From positions 39,906 through 103,905 of the forward strand of contig JAGNIV010000012.1 of NCBI GenBank assembly GCA_018001015.1: 64,000 nt of DNA, read 5' to 3'. The DNA is from Phenylobacterium sp. GTDB lineage: Bacteria; Pseudomonadota; Alphaproteobacteria; Caulobacterales; Caulobacteraceae. The position numbers were made by a program, and so were the translations under genes. The notes beneath the pieces are model-generated. The model had not been told where the DNA came from. It made no database searches and saw only the letters and a program-made list of their open reading frames with translations. Position 1 is the first letter of the stretch. Every line of letters starts with the position of its first letter. This document shows positions 52,738 to 61,069 of the stretch, one piece after another.

Positions 52738-52875
52738 ATGCGTAAGTTCGCTCTGCTGGCCGTCGTGGCCGCCACCTTCGCCATTTCCGCCTGCAACACG
52801 CTTTCAGGCGCCGGTCGCGATGTTTCGGCCGCCGGTTCGGCCGTGACCAACACCGCCGAAGACGCCAAGCAATAG
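52738..52875 (+). CDS. Entericidin A/B-like small lipoprotein
   Basis: A 45-residue lipoprotein: MRKFALLAVVAATFAISAC gives a signal peptide with lipobox (ISAC, Cys19), then NTLSGAGRDVSAAGSAVTNTAEDAKQ, the short mature part typical of entericidins. CGGGGAG precedes the ATG. An exact EcfG promoter lies upstream and a strong terminator downstream, so it is a one-gene stress-controlled unit. In E. coli entericidins form a toxin/antidote-type lipoprotein pair; only one is seen here. Confidence 0.87.
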   Translation: MRKFALLAVVAATFAISACNTLSGAGRDVSAAGSAVTNTAEDAKQ

Positions 52876-52901
52876 GCTTCTAAGACCCTCTCAGGTCCGG
52901 G

Positions 52902-52932
52902 AAATCCCGCCGCGGTCTCTGCGGCGGGATTT
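52902..52932. terminator. Strong terminator after the entericidin gene
   Basis: AAATCCCGCCGC / GCGGCGGGATTT 12 bp stem with a 7 nt loop, T-run on the + strand and A-run on the left arm, so it may serve the convergent lipoprotein gene as well. Confidence 0.88.
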
Positions 52933-52949
52933 TTCGTGGGCGAAGGGTT

Positions 52950-53579
52950 TCAGTCGCCGCCGAACCACACGAAGGCGCGGTTAAGCGTCTGGCCCATGGC
53001 GGTGAGCGCCCCGGTCAGCACCGTCTCCTCGGCCTCGCCGGCATGCACCCGCTCCAGGGCCTTGGCGTCGATCTGGCCCTCGAAGCTCACCTGGCCCAGC
53101 ACATCGTCCTGACCGCGGAAGCTCACCTGCTCGGCCGTCACCTTATAGGCGTTGGGAAGAACCCGGCGGCTGACCTCATGATAGGGCTGGCCCAGTTCAT
53201 TCTCCCGCAGCGGGCTGGTGACATCGTCGAACTCCAGCATGATCGGCGCGTAGTTGGGCGAGATTCGCTGGCCTTTTTCGTAGTTGGCGAAGTCCTCGGG
53301 CGCGCCCAGATGCAGCCCCCGAAGCTTGAAGTTTCCGAACTGGATGGGCGCCTTGGCGAAATAATAGCCAAACTGGTTGAGGCCCGGCTGGTGGAAGAAG
53401 CCGGTGAGCTGCACGGCGGGCGCGGCCGGCGCTACGGGCTCGGGGGGCGGCGCGATGGCCGTGGGTTGTCCCGGCGAGACCGGCGCGGAGGGCTCCTGGG
53501 TCGGCTTGTTGCAACTGGTCAAGACCAGGGCCGCGGCCAGCACGGCGGCGGAAGCGGACAACAGGCGCGTGGACATCAT
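52950..53579 (-). CDS. Hypothetical lipoprotein
   Basis: A 209-residue protein with lipobox (LVLTSC, Cys near residue 23), a Pro/Ala-rich linker to about residue 55, then a folded domain with several aromatic-rich strands (TGFFHQPGLNQFGYYFAKAPIQFGNFKLRGLHLG). I do not recognise the family. GGGGAA lies near the first of two tandem ATGs. Probably envelope anchored. It follows the entericidin terminator and is downstream of cheR on the same strand. Confidence 0.72.
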   Translation of the reverse strand: MMSTRLLSASAAVLAAALVLTSCNKPTQEPSAPVSPGQPTAIAPPPEPVAPAAPAVQLTGFFHQPGLNQFGYYFAKAPIQFGNFKLRGLHLGAPEDFANYEKGQRISPNYAPIMLEFDDVTSPLRENELGQPYHEVSRRVLPNAYKVTAEQVSFRGQDDVLGQVSFEGQIDAKALERVHAGEAEETVLTGALTAMGQTLNRAFVWFGGD

Positions 53580-53625
53580 GGATTCCCCAGTCTGCCGGTG
53601 ATCCTAGGTCGTGTGGCTCGCCTTG

Positions 53626-54453
53626 TCAGGCGGCGGCGCGAAAGGAAGGATTGCGGGCGTAGAGCCCGGGGCGGCCGCTGACCGGCTGGAAGGCTTCGGA
53701 AAGGCCCGTGGCGGTCTCGCCCAGGCCCAGGAACAGGAAGCCGTCAGGGCTTAGCGCCCGGGCCAGATTCTCCAGCAGCCGCACCCGCATCGGCTCCACC
53801 AGGGAGCCCAGGACATAGCGGCAGAAGATCACGTCGAACCGGCCGGCGGCCGAGAGGTCGGCCACCAGGTTTATGCGCCGCCAGCGCACCATCTGCCGGA
53901 TGCGCGGGGCCAACGCCCACATCTCGTCGGCCTTCTCGAAGTGGCGGACCAGCTGGCGAATCGGCAGCCCCCGCTGAATCTCGAACTGGGTGTAGAGGCC
54001 GCTCTGGGCTTTCTCCAAGGCGCGCTCGGAAAGGTCCGAGGCGAAGAGCTCCAGCTTGGCGCCCGGCATCAGGGCCCGCTGGTCCTCGATGATCATGGCC
54101 AGGGAGTAGACTTCCTGACCCGAGCCGCAGGCCGCGCTCCAGATACGGATCGGCTCGCCGTCCCGCAGACGGGCGAGGGTCGGCAGGATTTCATCGCGGA
54201 ACAGGTTGAAGGGCGTCCGGTCGCGGAAGAAGGCGGTCTCGCTCGACGCCATGCATTCGACGATCGCCCAGGCCAGCCGGTCCTCGCGCTTGGCGCGCAG
54301 GGCCGCGATCATGTCGTCGATAGAGCCGAAGTTCTCCCGACGGGCCACGGGGCCCAGGCGGCTTTCCAGCAGGTAGGTCTTTCCGGGGTCGACGAGCAGG
54401 CCGGCGCGCGCGGCGCAGAGCTGGACCACCAGGTCGATGTCCTCAGGCCTCAT
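53626..54453 (-). CDS. cheR: CheR chemoreceptor methyltransferase
   Basis: A 275-residue SAM-dependent protein-glutamate methyltransferase. The N-terminal helical domain (ARAGLLVDPGKTYLLESRL) is followed by the catalytic domain: ETAFFRDRTPFNLFRDEILP, SAACGSGQEVYSLAM (SAM loop), FASDLSERALEKAQSGLY, and FDVIFCRYVLGSL, where a Cys replaces the usual Asn in the FCRNVL motif. It overlaps cheY by four bases (ATGA). In Caulobacter a CheY/CheR pair lies next to chpT, as here. No methyl-accepting receptor is in the window. Confidence 0.9.
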   Translation of the reverse strand: MRPEDIDLVVQLCAARAGLLVDPGKTYLLESRLGPVARRENFGSIDDMIAALRAKREDRLAWAIVECMASSETAFFRDRTPFNLFRDEILPTLARLRDGEPIRIWSAACGSGQEVYSLAMIIEDQRALMPGAKLELFASDLSERALEKAQSGLYTQFEIQRGLPIRQLVRHFEKADEMWALAPRIRQMVRWRRINLVADLSAAGRFDVIFCRYVLGSLVEPMRVRLLENLARALSPDGFLFLGLGETATGLSEAFQPVSGRPGLYARNPSFRAAA

Positions 54454-54815
54454 ACCAGTCCGGCCTCGGCGAACTTCGAAGCGATGATGTCACCGTCGAA
54501 GGGCTTCATGATGTACTCGTTGGCGCCGCAGTCCAGCGCCTCGCGGATGCGTTCGATGTCGTTCTCGACGGTGCAGAACACCACCGTGGGCTTGTCGCCG
54601 CCCGGCTCCAGCCGCAGGTGCCGCAGGAATTCGATCCCCGTCATCATCGGCATGTTCCAGTCCAGCAGGACCGCGTCAGGCATAGCCGCCCGGCACCAGG
54701 CGAGCGCCTCCATCCCGTCAGACGCCTCGGCGATTTCGAAGCCGATGTCCTCCAGGATTCTGCGGGCGACCTTGCGGATCACTCGGCTGTCGTCAACGAC
54801 GAGGCAGGTCTTCAA
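54450..54815 (-). CDS. CheY-like single-domain response regulator
   Basis: A 121-residue receiver: acidic pocket in CLVVDDSRVIRKVA, phosphoacceptor in VLLDWNMPMMTG, Thr in VVFCTVEND, and Lys in EYIMKPFD. Every catalytic residue is present. It sits between chpT and cheR on the same strand, matching the Caulobacter CheYIII locus. It could be a flagellar-motor or adhesion regulator (Cle-type). An inverted repeat of GGTTAA lies in the promoter region. Confidence 0.88.
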   Translation of the reverse strand: MKTCLVVDDSRVIRKVARRILEDIGFEIAEASDGMEALAWCRAAMPDAVLLDWNMPMMTGIEFLRHLRLEPGGDKPTVVFCTVENDIERIREALDCGANEYIMKPFDGDIIASKFAEAGLV

Positions 54816-54855
54816 CGCGATACTCCACCCTTCAACCGTCTTCTCGCGCGCGGTT

Positions 54856-54876
54856 GGTTAAGGAGCCGTATTAACC
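54856..54876 (-). promoter_or_regulatory. GGTTAA-N9-TTAACC inverted repeat upstream of cheY
   Basis: Perfect 6 bp arms separated by nine bases, about 41-61 bp before the cheY start. It resembles a CtrA site (TTAA-N7-TTAA) but the spacing is two bases longer, so it is a regulator site of unknown owner. Confidence 0.4.
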
Positions 54877-54918
54877 GATCGGGAATTCACATTTCGCGCG
54901 GGTGTGTCGCAGGAGGCT

Positions 54919-55608
54919 TCAAGCCGGAATGCTGGCCGCGAAGGTGACCTTTTCCTCGCCCACATCGGCGAAGATGCGGCCGCCCGCGTCGGTCATGAAC
55001 AGGTGCACGTAATAGGCCTGGACCCAGTGACCGTGCAGTCCCTCCCCCATCGCCTCGCCTCGCAGGCCGGCCAGCACCTCGGGGCGCAGCCGGGCGCGGG
55101 GGCCGATGGCCTCGACGGCGATCACCACGGTGGCGCCCTCCTGCACGGCGCGGATCTTGGCGGTCCCGCCGGTGGGCAGCGCGGCGCCGGCCATCTGGGC
55201 CAGGTTGAGAATGGCCCGCGACGTGGGCTTGTTCAGCGACGGCGCCTCCACCTGCCAGTCCATCTCGGCCCGCATGTGCGCGAAGACGCCCTGGGCCAGC
55301 TTGGCCAGTTCGCGGGAGTCGAAGGTTTCGGCGGTGGCCGAGGCGCCGAAGGCCACCCGGGTGAACGACAACAGGTCGGCCAGCTTGCGGGCGCTGCCGG
55401 CGATCAGGCCCATGGCGTCTTCGCGCATGTCCTGCGCGCCGGGGTCGTCCAGCAGATCCAGGCCCGAAACGATGGCGCTGGCCGGGCTGATGAAGTCGTG
55501 ACACATGCGCGCCGCCAGATAGGCGGCGACCTCCGCGGTGCGCGGCGCGGGTTTGGGCTCGACCTCAAGGGAGGAGTCGGCGGCGGGGTTCTGGTCGGGC
55601 TCTGACAT
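54919..55608 (-). CDS. chpT: Histidine phosphotransferase ChpT
   Basis: A 229-residue phosphotransferase of the CckA-ChpT-CtrA/CpdR relay that controls the Caulobacter cell cycle. The phosphoacceptor histidine is His37 in RMCHDFISPASAIVSGLDLL, and the C-terminal degenerate ATPase-like domain holds RARLRPEVLAGLRGEAMGEGLHGHWVQAYY, near-identical in pattern to Caulobacter ChpT. Start set at MSEPDQN. cheY and cheR follow downstream on the same strand; a divergent DUF3553 gene lies 66 bp upstream. Confidence 0.95.
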   Translation of the reverse strand: MSEPDQNPAADSSLEVEPKPAPRTAEVAAYLAARMCHDFISPASAIVSGLDLLDDPGAQDMREDAMGLIAGSARKLADLLSFTRVAFGASATAETFDSRELAKLAQGVFAHMRAEMDWQVEAPSLNKPTSRAILNLAQMAGAALPTGGTAKIRAVQEGATVVIAVEAIGPRARLRPEVLAGLRGEAMGEGLHGHWVQAYYVHLFMTDAGGRIFADVGEEKVTFAASIPA

Positions 55609-55674
55609 AAGGCTTTGAACTTGGCCTGATTTGGCGCTTTGGCAAACCGGGGCGGGCGGATAGGTAACCGTCTC

Positions 55675-55875
55675 ATGAGCCTTTCCGATCCCTTCCTTGA
55701 GCCCGGCGTCGTCGTACGCCATCCGGGCCGCGAAGACTGGGGTTTGGGTCAGGTGCAGTCGGTGACGGGGCGCAAGGTGACGGTGAATTTCCAGGATGCG
55801 GGCAAGCAGGTGATCGACACCTCCGTCGCGCCCCTCTCTTTCGTGAGCAACGATCCTCGGAGCGCCCGGCGATGA
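55675..55875 (+). CDS. DUF3553 small protein
   Basis: A 66-residue soluble protein: PFLEPGVVVRHPGREDWGLGQVQSVTGRKVTVNFQDAGKQVIDT is the DUF3553 signature, a small SH3/CarD-like barrel. Its stop overlaps the start of cysQ (ATGA), so the two are coupled. Function unknown. The same chpT - DUF3553 divergent arrangement is typical of Caulobacterales. Confidence 0.87.
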   Translation: MSLSDPFLEPGVVVRHPGREDWGLGQVQSVTGRKVTVNFQDAGKQVIDTSVAPLSFVSNDPRSARR

Positions 55876-56642
55876 GCGACTTCAACACCGACGTCGGCGC
55901 CCTGCTGGCCGATATCGTCGAAGAGGCTGGCCGCCTGGTCCTGCCCCTGTGGAAGTCGGGCCTGGAGGTCTTTTCCAAGGCTGACGACAGTCCGGTCACC
56001 GAGGCCGACCGCCGCGGCGAACAACTGATCCTGGAACGGCTGGAAACCCACTTTCCCGGCATCCACGTCGTTTCCGAGGAGGACGCCAGCGAGTTTGGCG
56101 CCCCCGAGGAGGTGGGCGAGCGCTTCTTCCTGGTGGACCCCGTCGACGGCACCAAGGCCTTCGTGCGCGGCGATCCCAACTTCACGGTCAATATCGCCCT
56201 GATCGAGCACCGACGCCCCGTCGCAGGCGCCGTCTGCGCGCCGGCCTCGGGCGAGACCTGGTACACTCAGGGCGGCCACGCCATGAAGCGGAGCGTGGGC
56301 GAGGCCGGCAAGCCGGTTCAGGCCCGGTTGTGGCCGCGGGGCGGGGCCGTGGCCCTGGTCAGCCACACCATGAAGGAAGACACCCTCAAGGCCCTGGCCG
56401 AGAAGTACGGCTTCGACGCCACCAGCGCGATGGACTCCTCGATCAAGTTCTGCCGCCTGGCGGAGGGCTCAGCCGATGTCTATCCGCGCCATGGCCCCAC
56501 CATGGAGTGGGACATCGCCGCCGGTCACGCGGTGCTTGAGGCGGCGGGGGGCAGCGTGCTGACGCCGGAGGGCGAGGCCTTCGTCTACGGCAAGGCCGAC
56601 GAGAAGTTCCGCAACGGATGGTTCGTGGCGCGGGGCAAGTAG
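55872..56642 (+). CDS. cysQ: 3'(2'),5'-bisphosphate nucleotidase CysQ
   Basis: A 256-residue inositol-monophosphatase-fold enzyme that removes PAP formed in sulfate assimilation. Metal motif residues are in VVSEEDAS, FLVDPVDGTKAFVRGD and the distal EWDIAAGHAVLEAAGG. SSIKFCRLAEGSADVYPRHGPTMEWD is diagnostic of CysQ against other IMPase families. Usually membrane associated on the cytoplasmic face. A REP-like palindrome follows the stop. Confidence 0.92.
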   Translation: MSDFNTDVGALLADIVEEAGRLVLPLWKSGLEVFSKADDSPVTEADRRGEQLILERLETHFPGIHVVSEEDASEFGAPEEVGERFFLVDPVDGTKAFVRGDPNFTVNIALIEHRRPVAGAVCAPASGETWYTQGGHAMKRSVGEAGKPVQARLWPRGGAVALVSHTMKEDTLKALAEKYGFDATSAMDSSIKFCRLAEGSADVYPRHGPTMEWDIAAGHAVLEAAGGSVLTPEGEAFVYGKADEKFRNGWFVARGK

Positions 56643-56663
56643 GCCCGATCTCTGACCCGCTCG

Positions 56664-56681
56664 TCCCGGCCAAGGCCGGGA
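56664..56681. repeat. REP-like palindrome, copy 1
   Basis: TCCCGGC CAAG GCCGGGA within CCGCTCGTCCCGGCCAAGG. A second copy with the same flanking CCGCTC is at 63779-63796. It is a short extragenic palindrome of the kind dispersed in alphaproteobacterial genomes; no transposase is associated. Confidence 0.7.
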
Positions 56682-56695
56682 TCAGCGGAATTGCG

Positions 56696-56896
56696 TTAGA
56701 TCGCCTTGCGGCTGTCCCAGTCGATGGAGTCCGAGGCGATCGGGGCGGCGGCATGGGTGCGGGAATAGGCGGTGGCGACACTGCCGGCGCCCGCCGCCAG
56801 GTAGCTCGCAAAGCCCACGAGAAACGCCAACACCGCCAGCACCACGAACGGCCTGATCAGATCAAACGGGTTGGGTTCGGTACGCGTAACCGACAT
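56696..56896 (-). CDS. Small single-pass membrane protein
   Basis: A 66-residue protein: short polar N-terminus (MSVTRTEPNPFDLIRP), a transmembrane helix (FVVLAVLAFLVGFASYLAAGAG), and a polar tail ending DSIDWDSRKAI. No family recognised. Start set at 56896, where the reading becomes protein-like. It lies convergent with cysQ and divergent from a crotonase gene. Confidence 0.65.
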   Translation of the reverse strand: MSVTRTEPNPFDLIRPFVVLAVLAFLVGFASYLAAGAGSVATAYSRTHAAAPIASDSIDWDSRKAI

Positions 56897-57089
56897 GGAC
56901 GGGTTCCTTGGTCCTGAAAGCCTGACACGGGAACAACTGATCGCCGCGGAAGGTTGCGACGTTCTACACCGAGACTCACATGATTCGCGCGGCGGGCGAG
57001 TGGGCGGACTGTCGCAGGATCGACTTGCGCCTTTGGCCTTGCCTCCCCGGCCCATTGCACGCGAGGCTTGGGCAAGAGGGGAAACGCGC

Positions 57090-57881
57090 ATGACCTGGCA
57101 GACGATCGACTATGAGACCCGCGGCCACGTGGGAATCGTCACCCTGAACCGCCCCGAGAAGCTGAACGCCATCAGCGGCGAGCTACGGTCCGATGTTCAC
57201 GCCGCCTTCGCCCTGGCCCGCGAGGACGACGAGATCCGGGCGGTGATCCTCACCGGCGCCGGCCGCGGCTTCTGTTCCGGCGCCGACCTCACCGGCCAGG
57301 TTCCTCCGCCTGAGACCAGCCAGAACGCCCGCCTCGACGAGATGAGCTGGGTCGGCCGCTGGGCCAAGCTGTTCCACGACTTCGACAAGCCGCTGATCGG
57401 GGCCATCAACGGCGTCTGCGCCGGGGCCGGCATGAGCGCGGCGCTCGGTTGCGACGTCCGCATCGGCTCCGAGCACGCCCGCTTCAAGACCACCTTCGTC
57501 GAACGCAGCCTGTCCCCCGATAGCGGCATGAGCTGGCTGCTGCCGCGCATCGTCGGCTACGCCGACGCCGCCGACCTGATCCTCACCAGCCGCATGGTGC
57601 TGGCCGACGAGGCGAAATCCCTGGGCCTGCTCAACCGCCTGGTGGCCCACGATGATCTGCTCGACGCCGCCCTGGCCTATGCCGAGGAGATCACCCGCTG
57701 GCCGCCGCTCGCCGTGCGCACCGCCAAGAAGGTGCTGCAGACCAACTTCGAGAGCGACCTCGACACCGCCCTGAAATACGAGTCCGTCGGCCTTTCCTTC
57801 GCCCGCCGCGCCGTCAATGACGTGAAGGAGTCCCGCGCCTCGTTCCTGGAGAAACGCAAAGGCGTCTACACAGGGACCTGA
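57090..57881 (+). CDS. Enoyl-CoA hydratase/isomerase
   Basis: A 263-residue crotonase: VGIVTLNRPEKLNAISG, the oxyanion motif FCSGADLTG, NGVCAGAGMSAALGCDVRIG and FVERSLSPDSGMSWLLPRIVG. The two catalytic positions that are Glu in hydratases appear as Gly/Ala and Asp here, so it may be an isomerase or a PaaG-type enzyme. It is followed 43 bp later by a glutaryl-CoA dehydrogenase, suggesting shared catabolic function. AGAGGGGAAA lies upstream of the ATG. Confidence 0.9.
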   Translation: MTWQTIDYETRGHVGIVTLNRPEKLNAISGELRSDVHAAFALAREDDEIRAVILTGAGRGFCSGADLTGQVPPPETSQNARLDEMSWVGRWAKLFHDFDKPLIGAINGVCAGAGMSAALGCDVRIGSEHARFKTTFVERSLSPDSGMSWLLPRIVGYADAADLILTSRMVLADEAKSLGLLNRLVAHDDLLDAALAYAEEITRWPPLAVRTAKKVLQTNFESDLDTALKYESVGLSFARRAVNDVKESRASFLEKRKGVYTGT

Positions 57882-57924
57882 CTTGGCGTCATAAGGCCCT
57901 CAGACTTAGCGTAGGAACAAGACC

Positions 57925-59109
57925 ATGGCTCAGGACGCCGCCGCCAAGACCTTCGACTGGGAAGACCCCCTGGACATGAAGTCCCGGCTCTCCGAGGAGG
58001 AAACCATGGTCTGGGACGCGGCCCGCGCCTACGCCCGCGAAAAACTGCTGCCCCGCGTCGTCTCGGCCTATGCCGAGGAGCGGTTCGACCGCGAGATCAT
58101 GACCGAGATGGGCGCGCTGGGCTTCCTTGGCCCGACCCTGCCGGAGGAATACGGCGGCGCCGGCGTCAACCACGTGGCCTATGGCCTGATCGCCCGCGAG
58201 ATCGAGGCCATCGACTCTGGCTACCGCTCGGCCATGAGCGTCCAGTCGTCCCTGGTGATGTACCCGATCTACGCCTTCGGTTCGGAAGAGCAGAAGCGCA
58301 AGTACCTGCCCGGCATGGCCAAGGGCGAGATCATCGGCTGCTTTGGCCTCACCGAGGCCGACGGCGGCTCCGACCCCGCCTCCATGCGCACCGTGGCCCG
58401 CAAGGCGCCGGGCGGCTACACGCTCAACGGTTCGAAAATGTGGATCAGCAATTCGCCGATCTGCGACGTCGCCCTGGTCTGGGCCAAGCTGGACGGGGTG
58501 ATCCGGGGCTTCCTGGTGGACCGCGGCTCGGAAGGCTTTGAGACCCCGAAGATCCAGAACAAGCTGTCGCTGCGCGCCTCGATCACCGGCGAGATCGCCC
58601 TGGCCGACGTCTTCGTGCCCGAAGACCAGATGCTGCCCAATGTCTCGGGCCTGCGGGGGCCGTTCTCGTGCCTCAACAAGGCGCGCTACGGCATCAGCTG
58701 GGGGGCGATGGGCGCCGCGGAGTTCTGCCTGCACGCCAGCCGTGACTACACCAAGACCCGCAGCGTGTTCGGCAAACCGCTGGCCGCCCGTCAGCTGGTG
58801 CAGAAGAAGCTGGCCGACATGCAGACCGAGATCGCGCTCGGCTTCGAGGGCTCCCTGGCCCTGGGGCGTCTGCTGGACCAGGGCGCCTGGGTGCCCGAGG
58901 CCATCAGCCTGATGAAGCGCAACAACTGCGGCAAGGCGCTGGCCATCGCCCGCGAGGCCCGCGACATCCACGGCGGCAACGGGATATCCGGCGAGTACCA
59001 CGTGATGCGGCACGCGGCGAACCTGGAGACCGTCAACACCTATGAAGGCGCCCACGACGTCCACGCCCTGATCCTCGGCCGGGCCATCACCGGCGAGAAC
59101 GCCTTCTAG
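57925..59109 (+). CDS. gcdH: Glutaryl-CoA dehydrogenase
   Basis: A 394-residue acyl-CoA dehydrogenase of the glutaryl-CoA subgroup. [17 protein letters not shown] is the flavin/substrate loop, [16 protein letters not shown] follows, and the C-terminal [18 protein letters not shown] contains the catalytic Glu (in NTYEGAHD). The [30 protein letters not shown] segment is close to family standards. It oxidises and decarboxylates glutaryl-CoA to crotonyl-CoA in lysine/tryptophan breakdown. The preceding crotonase may be partner. Confidence 0.93.
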   Translation: MAQDAAAKTFDWEDPLDMKSRLSEEETMVWDAARAYAREKLLPRVVSAYAEERFDREIMTEMGALGFLGPTLPEEYGGAGVNHVAYGLIAREIEAIDSGYRSAMSVQSSLVMYPIYAFGSEEQKRKYLPGMAKGEIIGCFGLTEADGGSDPASMRTVARKAPGGYTLNGSKMWISNSPICDVALVWAKLDGVIRGFLVDRGSEGFETPKIQNKLSLRASITGEIALADVFVPEDQMLPNVSGLRGPFSCLNKARYGISWGAMGAAEFCLHASRDYTKTRSVFGKPLAARQLVQKKLADMQTEIALGFEGSLALGRLLDQGAWVPEAISLMKRNNCGKALAIAREARDIHGGNGISGEYHVMRHAANLETVNTYEGAHDVHALILGRAITGENAF

Positions 59110-59123
59110 CCGGGACACAAAAA

Positions 59124-59152
59124 GGCCCAGGGCGGAGATCCGCGCCTGGGCC
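59124..59152 (-). terminator. Terminator of the PadR-DUF1700-GIN operon
   Basis: GGCCCAGG / CCTGGGCC stem. On the - strand it is followed by TTTTT (59119-59123), so it ends the minus-strand transcript; on the + strand there is no T-run. Confidence 0.82.
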
Positions 59153-59190
59153 AGTCCTGCGTCCGGGGAGGACACCGCTTTCGCGGATGG

Positions 59191-59961
59191 CTAGGATTCC
59201 AGCTCCCTGACCTCGCCGGAGCCGGAGACGTTCTTTTCCAGCTTCAGCGGACGGGTCTTCAGATCGACCTCGCCCGAGCCTGAGATGTCGAGCTTGGCGC
59301 TGGTGCGCGGCGCGATGGTGGCCTCCGCCGCGCCGGAGATGCTCACCTCGGCGCTCTCGGCGTCGAGACCCGCCAGGTCGGCGTCACCGGCCCCCGTCAT
59401 GTTCAGCTTCAGAGCCTTGGTCTTGCCTTGGCCGGTGACCTTGGCCATGCCCGTGGTGCTGATCTCCAGGCTGTCCTGATCGTAGGCCTCGATGTTCAGG
59501 CGATCGACGCCCTTGAGCTCGAAGCGGGTGACCTTGGGGGCGGTCAAGATGATCTTGAGGCGCCCGCCCGTGTGGCTCACGCCGTCGGTCAGACGTCCCC
59601 CCGACAAGGTGAGCGTGTCGACGGAGCGCTTGGGTCCGGTCACGGTCAGCTTGCCGGGACCTTCGGGAGCTTGCGTGAAGGTGACCTCGCCGGGGACGTC
59701 GAGCATCAGGGCGGTCGCGCCGTCCCAGGCAATCTCCCGGGTGGTCGTGGCCCATTCGGGATCGTCCTTGTGGTGATTGCGCCAGCTGCCGTGGCGCTGG
59801 CCGTGTTCGTCCCAGCCGATATTCCAGTCGCGGTCGGACCAGCTCCAGCGGTCCCAGCCCTGGGCGGCGATATCACGGCCTCCCAGCGCCACGGCGCCGC
59901 CAAGGGTGACGATACAGGTGAGGAAGCCGACAACGGCGATGATGACGAGAAGGCGGATCAT
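59191..59961 (-). CDS. GIN-domain (DUF2807-type) envelope protein
   Basis: A 256-residue protein with an N-terminal transmembrane/signal segment (LLVIIAVVGFLTCIVTLGGAVAL), a Trp/Asp/His-rich juxtamembrane stretch (SWSDRDWNIGWDEHGQRHG), then a beta-solenoid-like head GIN domain: repeated short strands such as GMAKVTGQGKTKALKLNMTGAGDADL and SGSGEV at the end. Last gene of a PadR-DUF1700-GIN cassette, a widespread set of unknown function thought to sense envelope state. Confidence 0.85.
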   Translation of the reverse strand: MIRLLVIIAVVGFLTCIVTLGGAVALGGRDIAAQGWDRWSWSDRDWNIGWDEHGQRHGSWRNHHKDDPEWATTTREIAWDGATALMLDVPGEVTFTQAPEGPGKLTVTGPKRSVDTLTLSGGRLTDGVSHTGGRLKIILTAPKVTRFELKGVDRLNIEAYDQDSLEISTTGMAKVTGQGKTKALKLNMTGAGDADLAGLDAESAEVSISGAAEATIAPRTSAKLDISGSGEVDLKTRPLKLEKNVSGSGEVRELES

Positions 59962-59972
59962 GTCAGGGGCCT

Positions 59973-60539
59973 TCAGGCTTGAGGTTCAATGGCCGGCTTG
60001 AGCAGCCGGTAGTGGAGACGCCCGTACCAGACGAGCAGGTTCACGAAGCCGACGGTGATCAGGCAGAGGACGGCGCCCAGGGACACTGAGCCGGCCATCA
60101 GGCCGATGCCCGCCAGCATGGCCGCGGCCACCCCGCCCGGCGGGTCCAGGAACGGACCGGCGGCGAAGACAAAGCCGCCCGAGCCGAACACCGCGATCAC
60201 CGCGACGAACAGACCCAGCAGGGTCCCGGCGATGGAGAGCACGATGGGCAGCAGGATCAGCAGGTCGATGGCGCCCAGTCCCAGCACCGCGAAGACCGCC
60301 GAGGCGGCCGCCGAGGGATTGCGCTCGGACTCCCAGCGCTTCAGGCCGGCCTCGGCGCGCAGTTCGCGGGCCAGGCGGCCGGGCTCGCCCAGGGCGGCGG
60401 CCACCTCGGCCTCGGTGCGGCCGGCGGCCTCACCTTCGGCGAAGTGCGCCTCATAGTCGGCGACGATGTCGGTGATGGCATGGGCGGGCAGGCCGCCAAG
60501 GCCCTCCCGCAGCCGGGCAAGGAACGCCTGGCGAGTCAT
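59973..60539 (-). CDS. DUF1700 membrane protein
   Basis: A 188-residue protein. The N-terminal domain (RQAFLARLREGLGGLPAHAITDIVADYEAHFAEGEAAGRTEAEVAAALGEP) is the DUF1700 helical motif, and the C-terminal half has about four transmembrane segments. The start overlaps the PadR gene's stop by four bases. It is the middle gene of a three-gene cassette and probably inhibits or senses something at the membrane. Function not established. Confidence 0.87.
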   Translation of the reverse strand: MTRQAFLARLREGLGGLPAHAITDIVADYEAHFAEGEAAGRTEAEVAAALGEPGRLARELRAEAGLKRWESERNPSAAASAVFAVLGLGAIDLLILLPIVLSIAGTLLGLFVAVIAVFGSGGFVFAAGPFLDPPGGVAAAMLAGIGLMAGSVSLGAVLCLITVGFVNLLVWYGRLHYRLLKPAIEPQA

Positions 60540-60859
60540 TGGGCCTCTCCCAGGATGGCGTTGACGGCCTTGGAGAACGAACCCCAGGCCAGCTTCTGCC
60601 CGGCGAAACTGGTCTTCCCAGCCTCGGTCAGACGGTAATATTTGCGCGGCGGGCCCGACGAGGACTCCACCAGGTAGGTGTCCACCAGGCCATCGGCCTG
60701 CATCCGCCGCATCAGCGGATAGATGGTGCCTTCCCCCATATCGATCCCTTCGGCCAAACGGCTGGCGATCTCGTAGGCGTAGTTGTCGCCCCGGGAGAGG
60801 AGCGCGAGCACGCAGAGCTCGAGCACCCCTTTCTTCAGTTGAACTTCCACGGCTTCCAC
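60536..60859 (-). CDS. PadR-family transcriptional regulator
   Basis: A 107-residue winged-helix repressor. VQLKKGVLELCVLALLSRGDNYAYEIASRLAEG is the DNA-binding start of the family and GEGTIYPLMRRMQADGLVDTY the recognition region; RKYYRLTEAGK completes the wing. I place the start at a GTG (60859), with GGAGG eight bases upstream; a second in-frame GTG is at 60850. It likely represses its own operon through a site near 60894-60917. Confidence 0.88.
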   Translation of the reverse strand: MEAVEVQLKKGVLELCVLALLSRGDNYAYEIASRLAEGIDMGEGTIYPLMRRMQADGLVDTYLVESSSGPPRKYYRLTEAGKTSFAGQKLAWGSFSKAVNAILGEAQ

Positions 60860-60893
60860 GCGGCCTGCCTCCAAAACCCGCGATCGAACACCG

Positions 60894-60917
60894 CAAGGTA
60901 CTGCTTCATACAAGGTA
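60894..60917 (-). promoter_or_regulatory. Candidate PadR operator (direct repeat)
   Basis: Two exact CAAGGTA heptamers 17 bp apart on the + strand (TACCTTG on the coding strand), 35-58 bp upstream of the PadR start. A helical-turn-and-a-half direct repeat is unusual for PadR, which normally binds a palindrome, so this is tentative. Confidence 0.35.
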
Positions 60918-61069
60918 GCAGGCGACGCACGATAGTGAATATTCTGTAAGGCTGGCGCGCTGTCCACGCCGACTGAGCCCGCTCCAACTTTCGCGATCAA
61001 ACCGCGTTCTTCGAACATTGCGTTTACGCTTCCGCCCTAAGAATTCGCCCCGAACTGGGGGACAATTCC

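Noticed and set aside
54856-54876. CtrA box upstream of cheY
   Set aside because: Spacing between TTAA half-sites is 9, not 7, and the arrangement is inverted; reported only as an unassigned inverted repeat.
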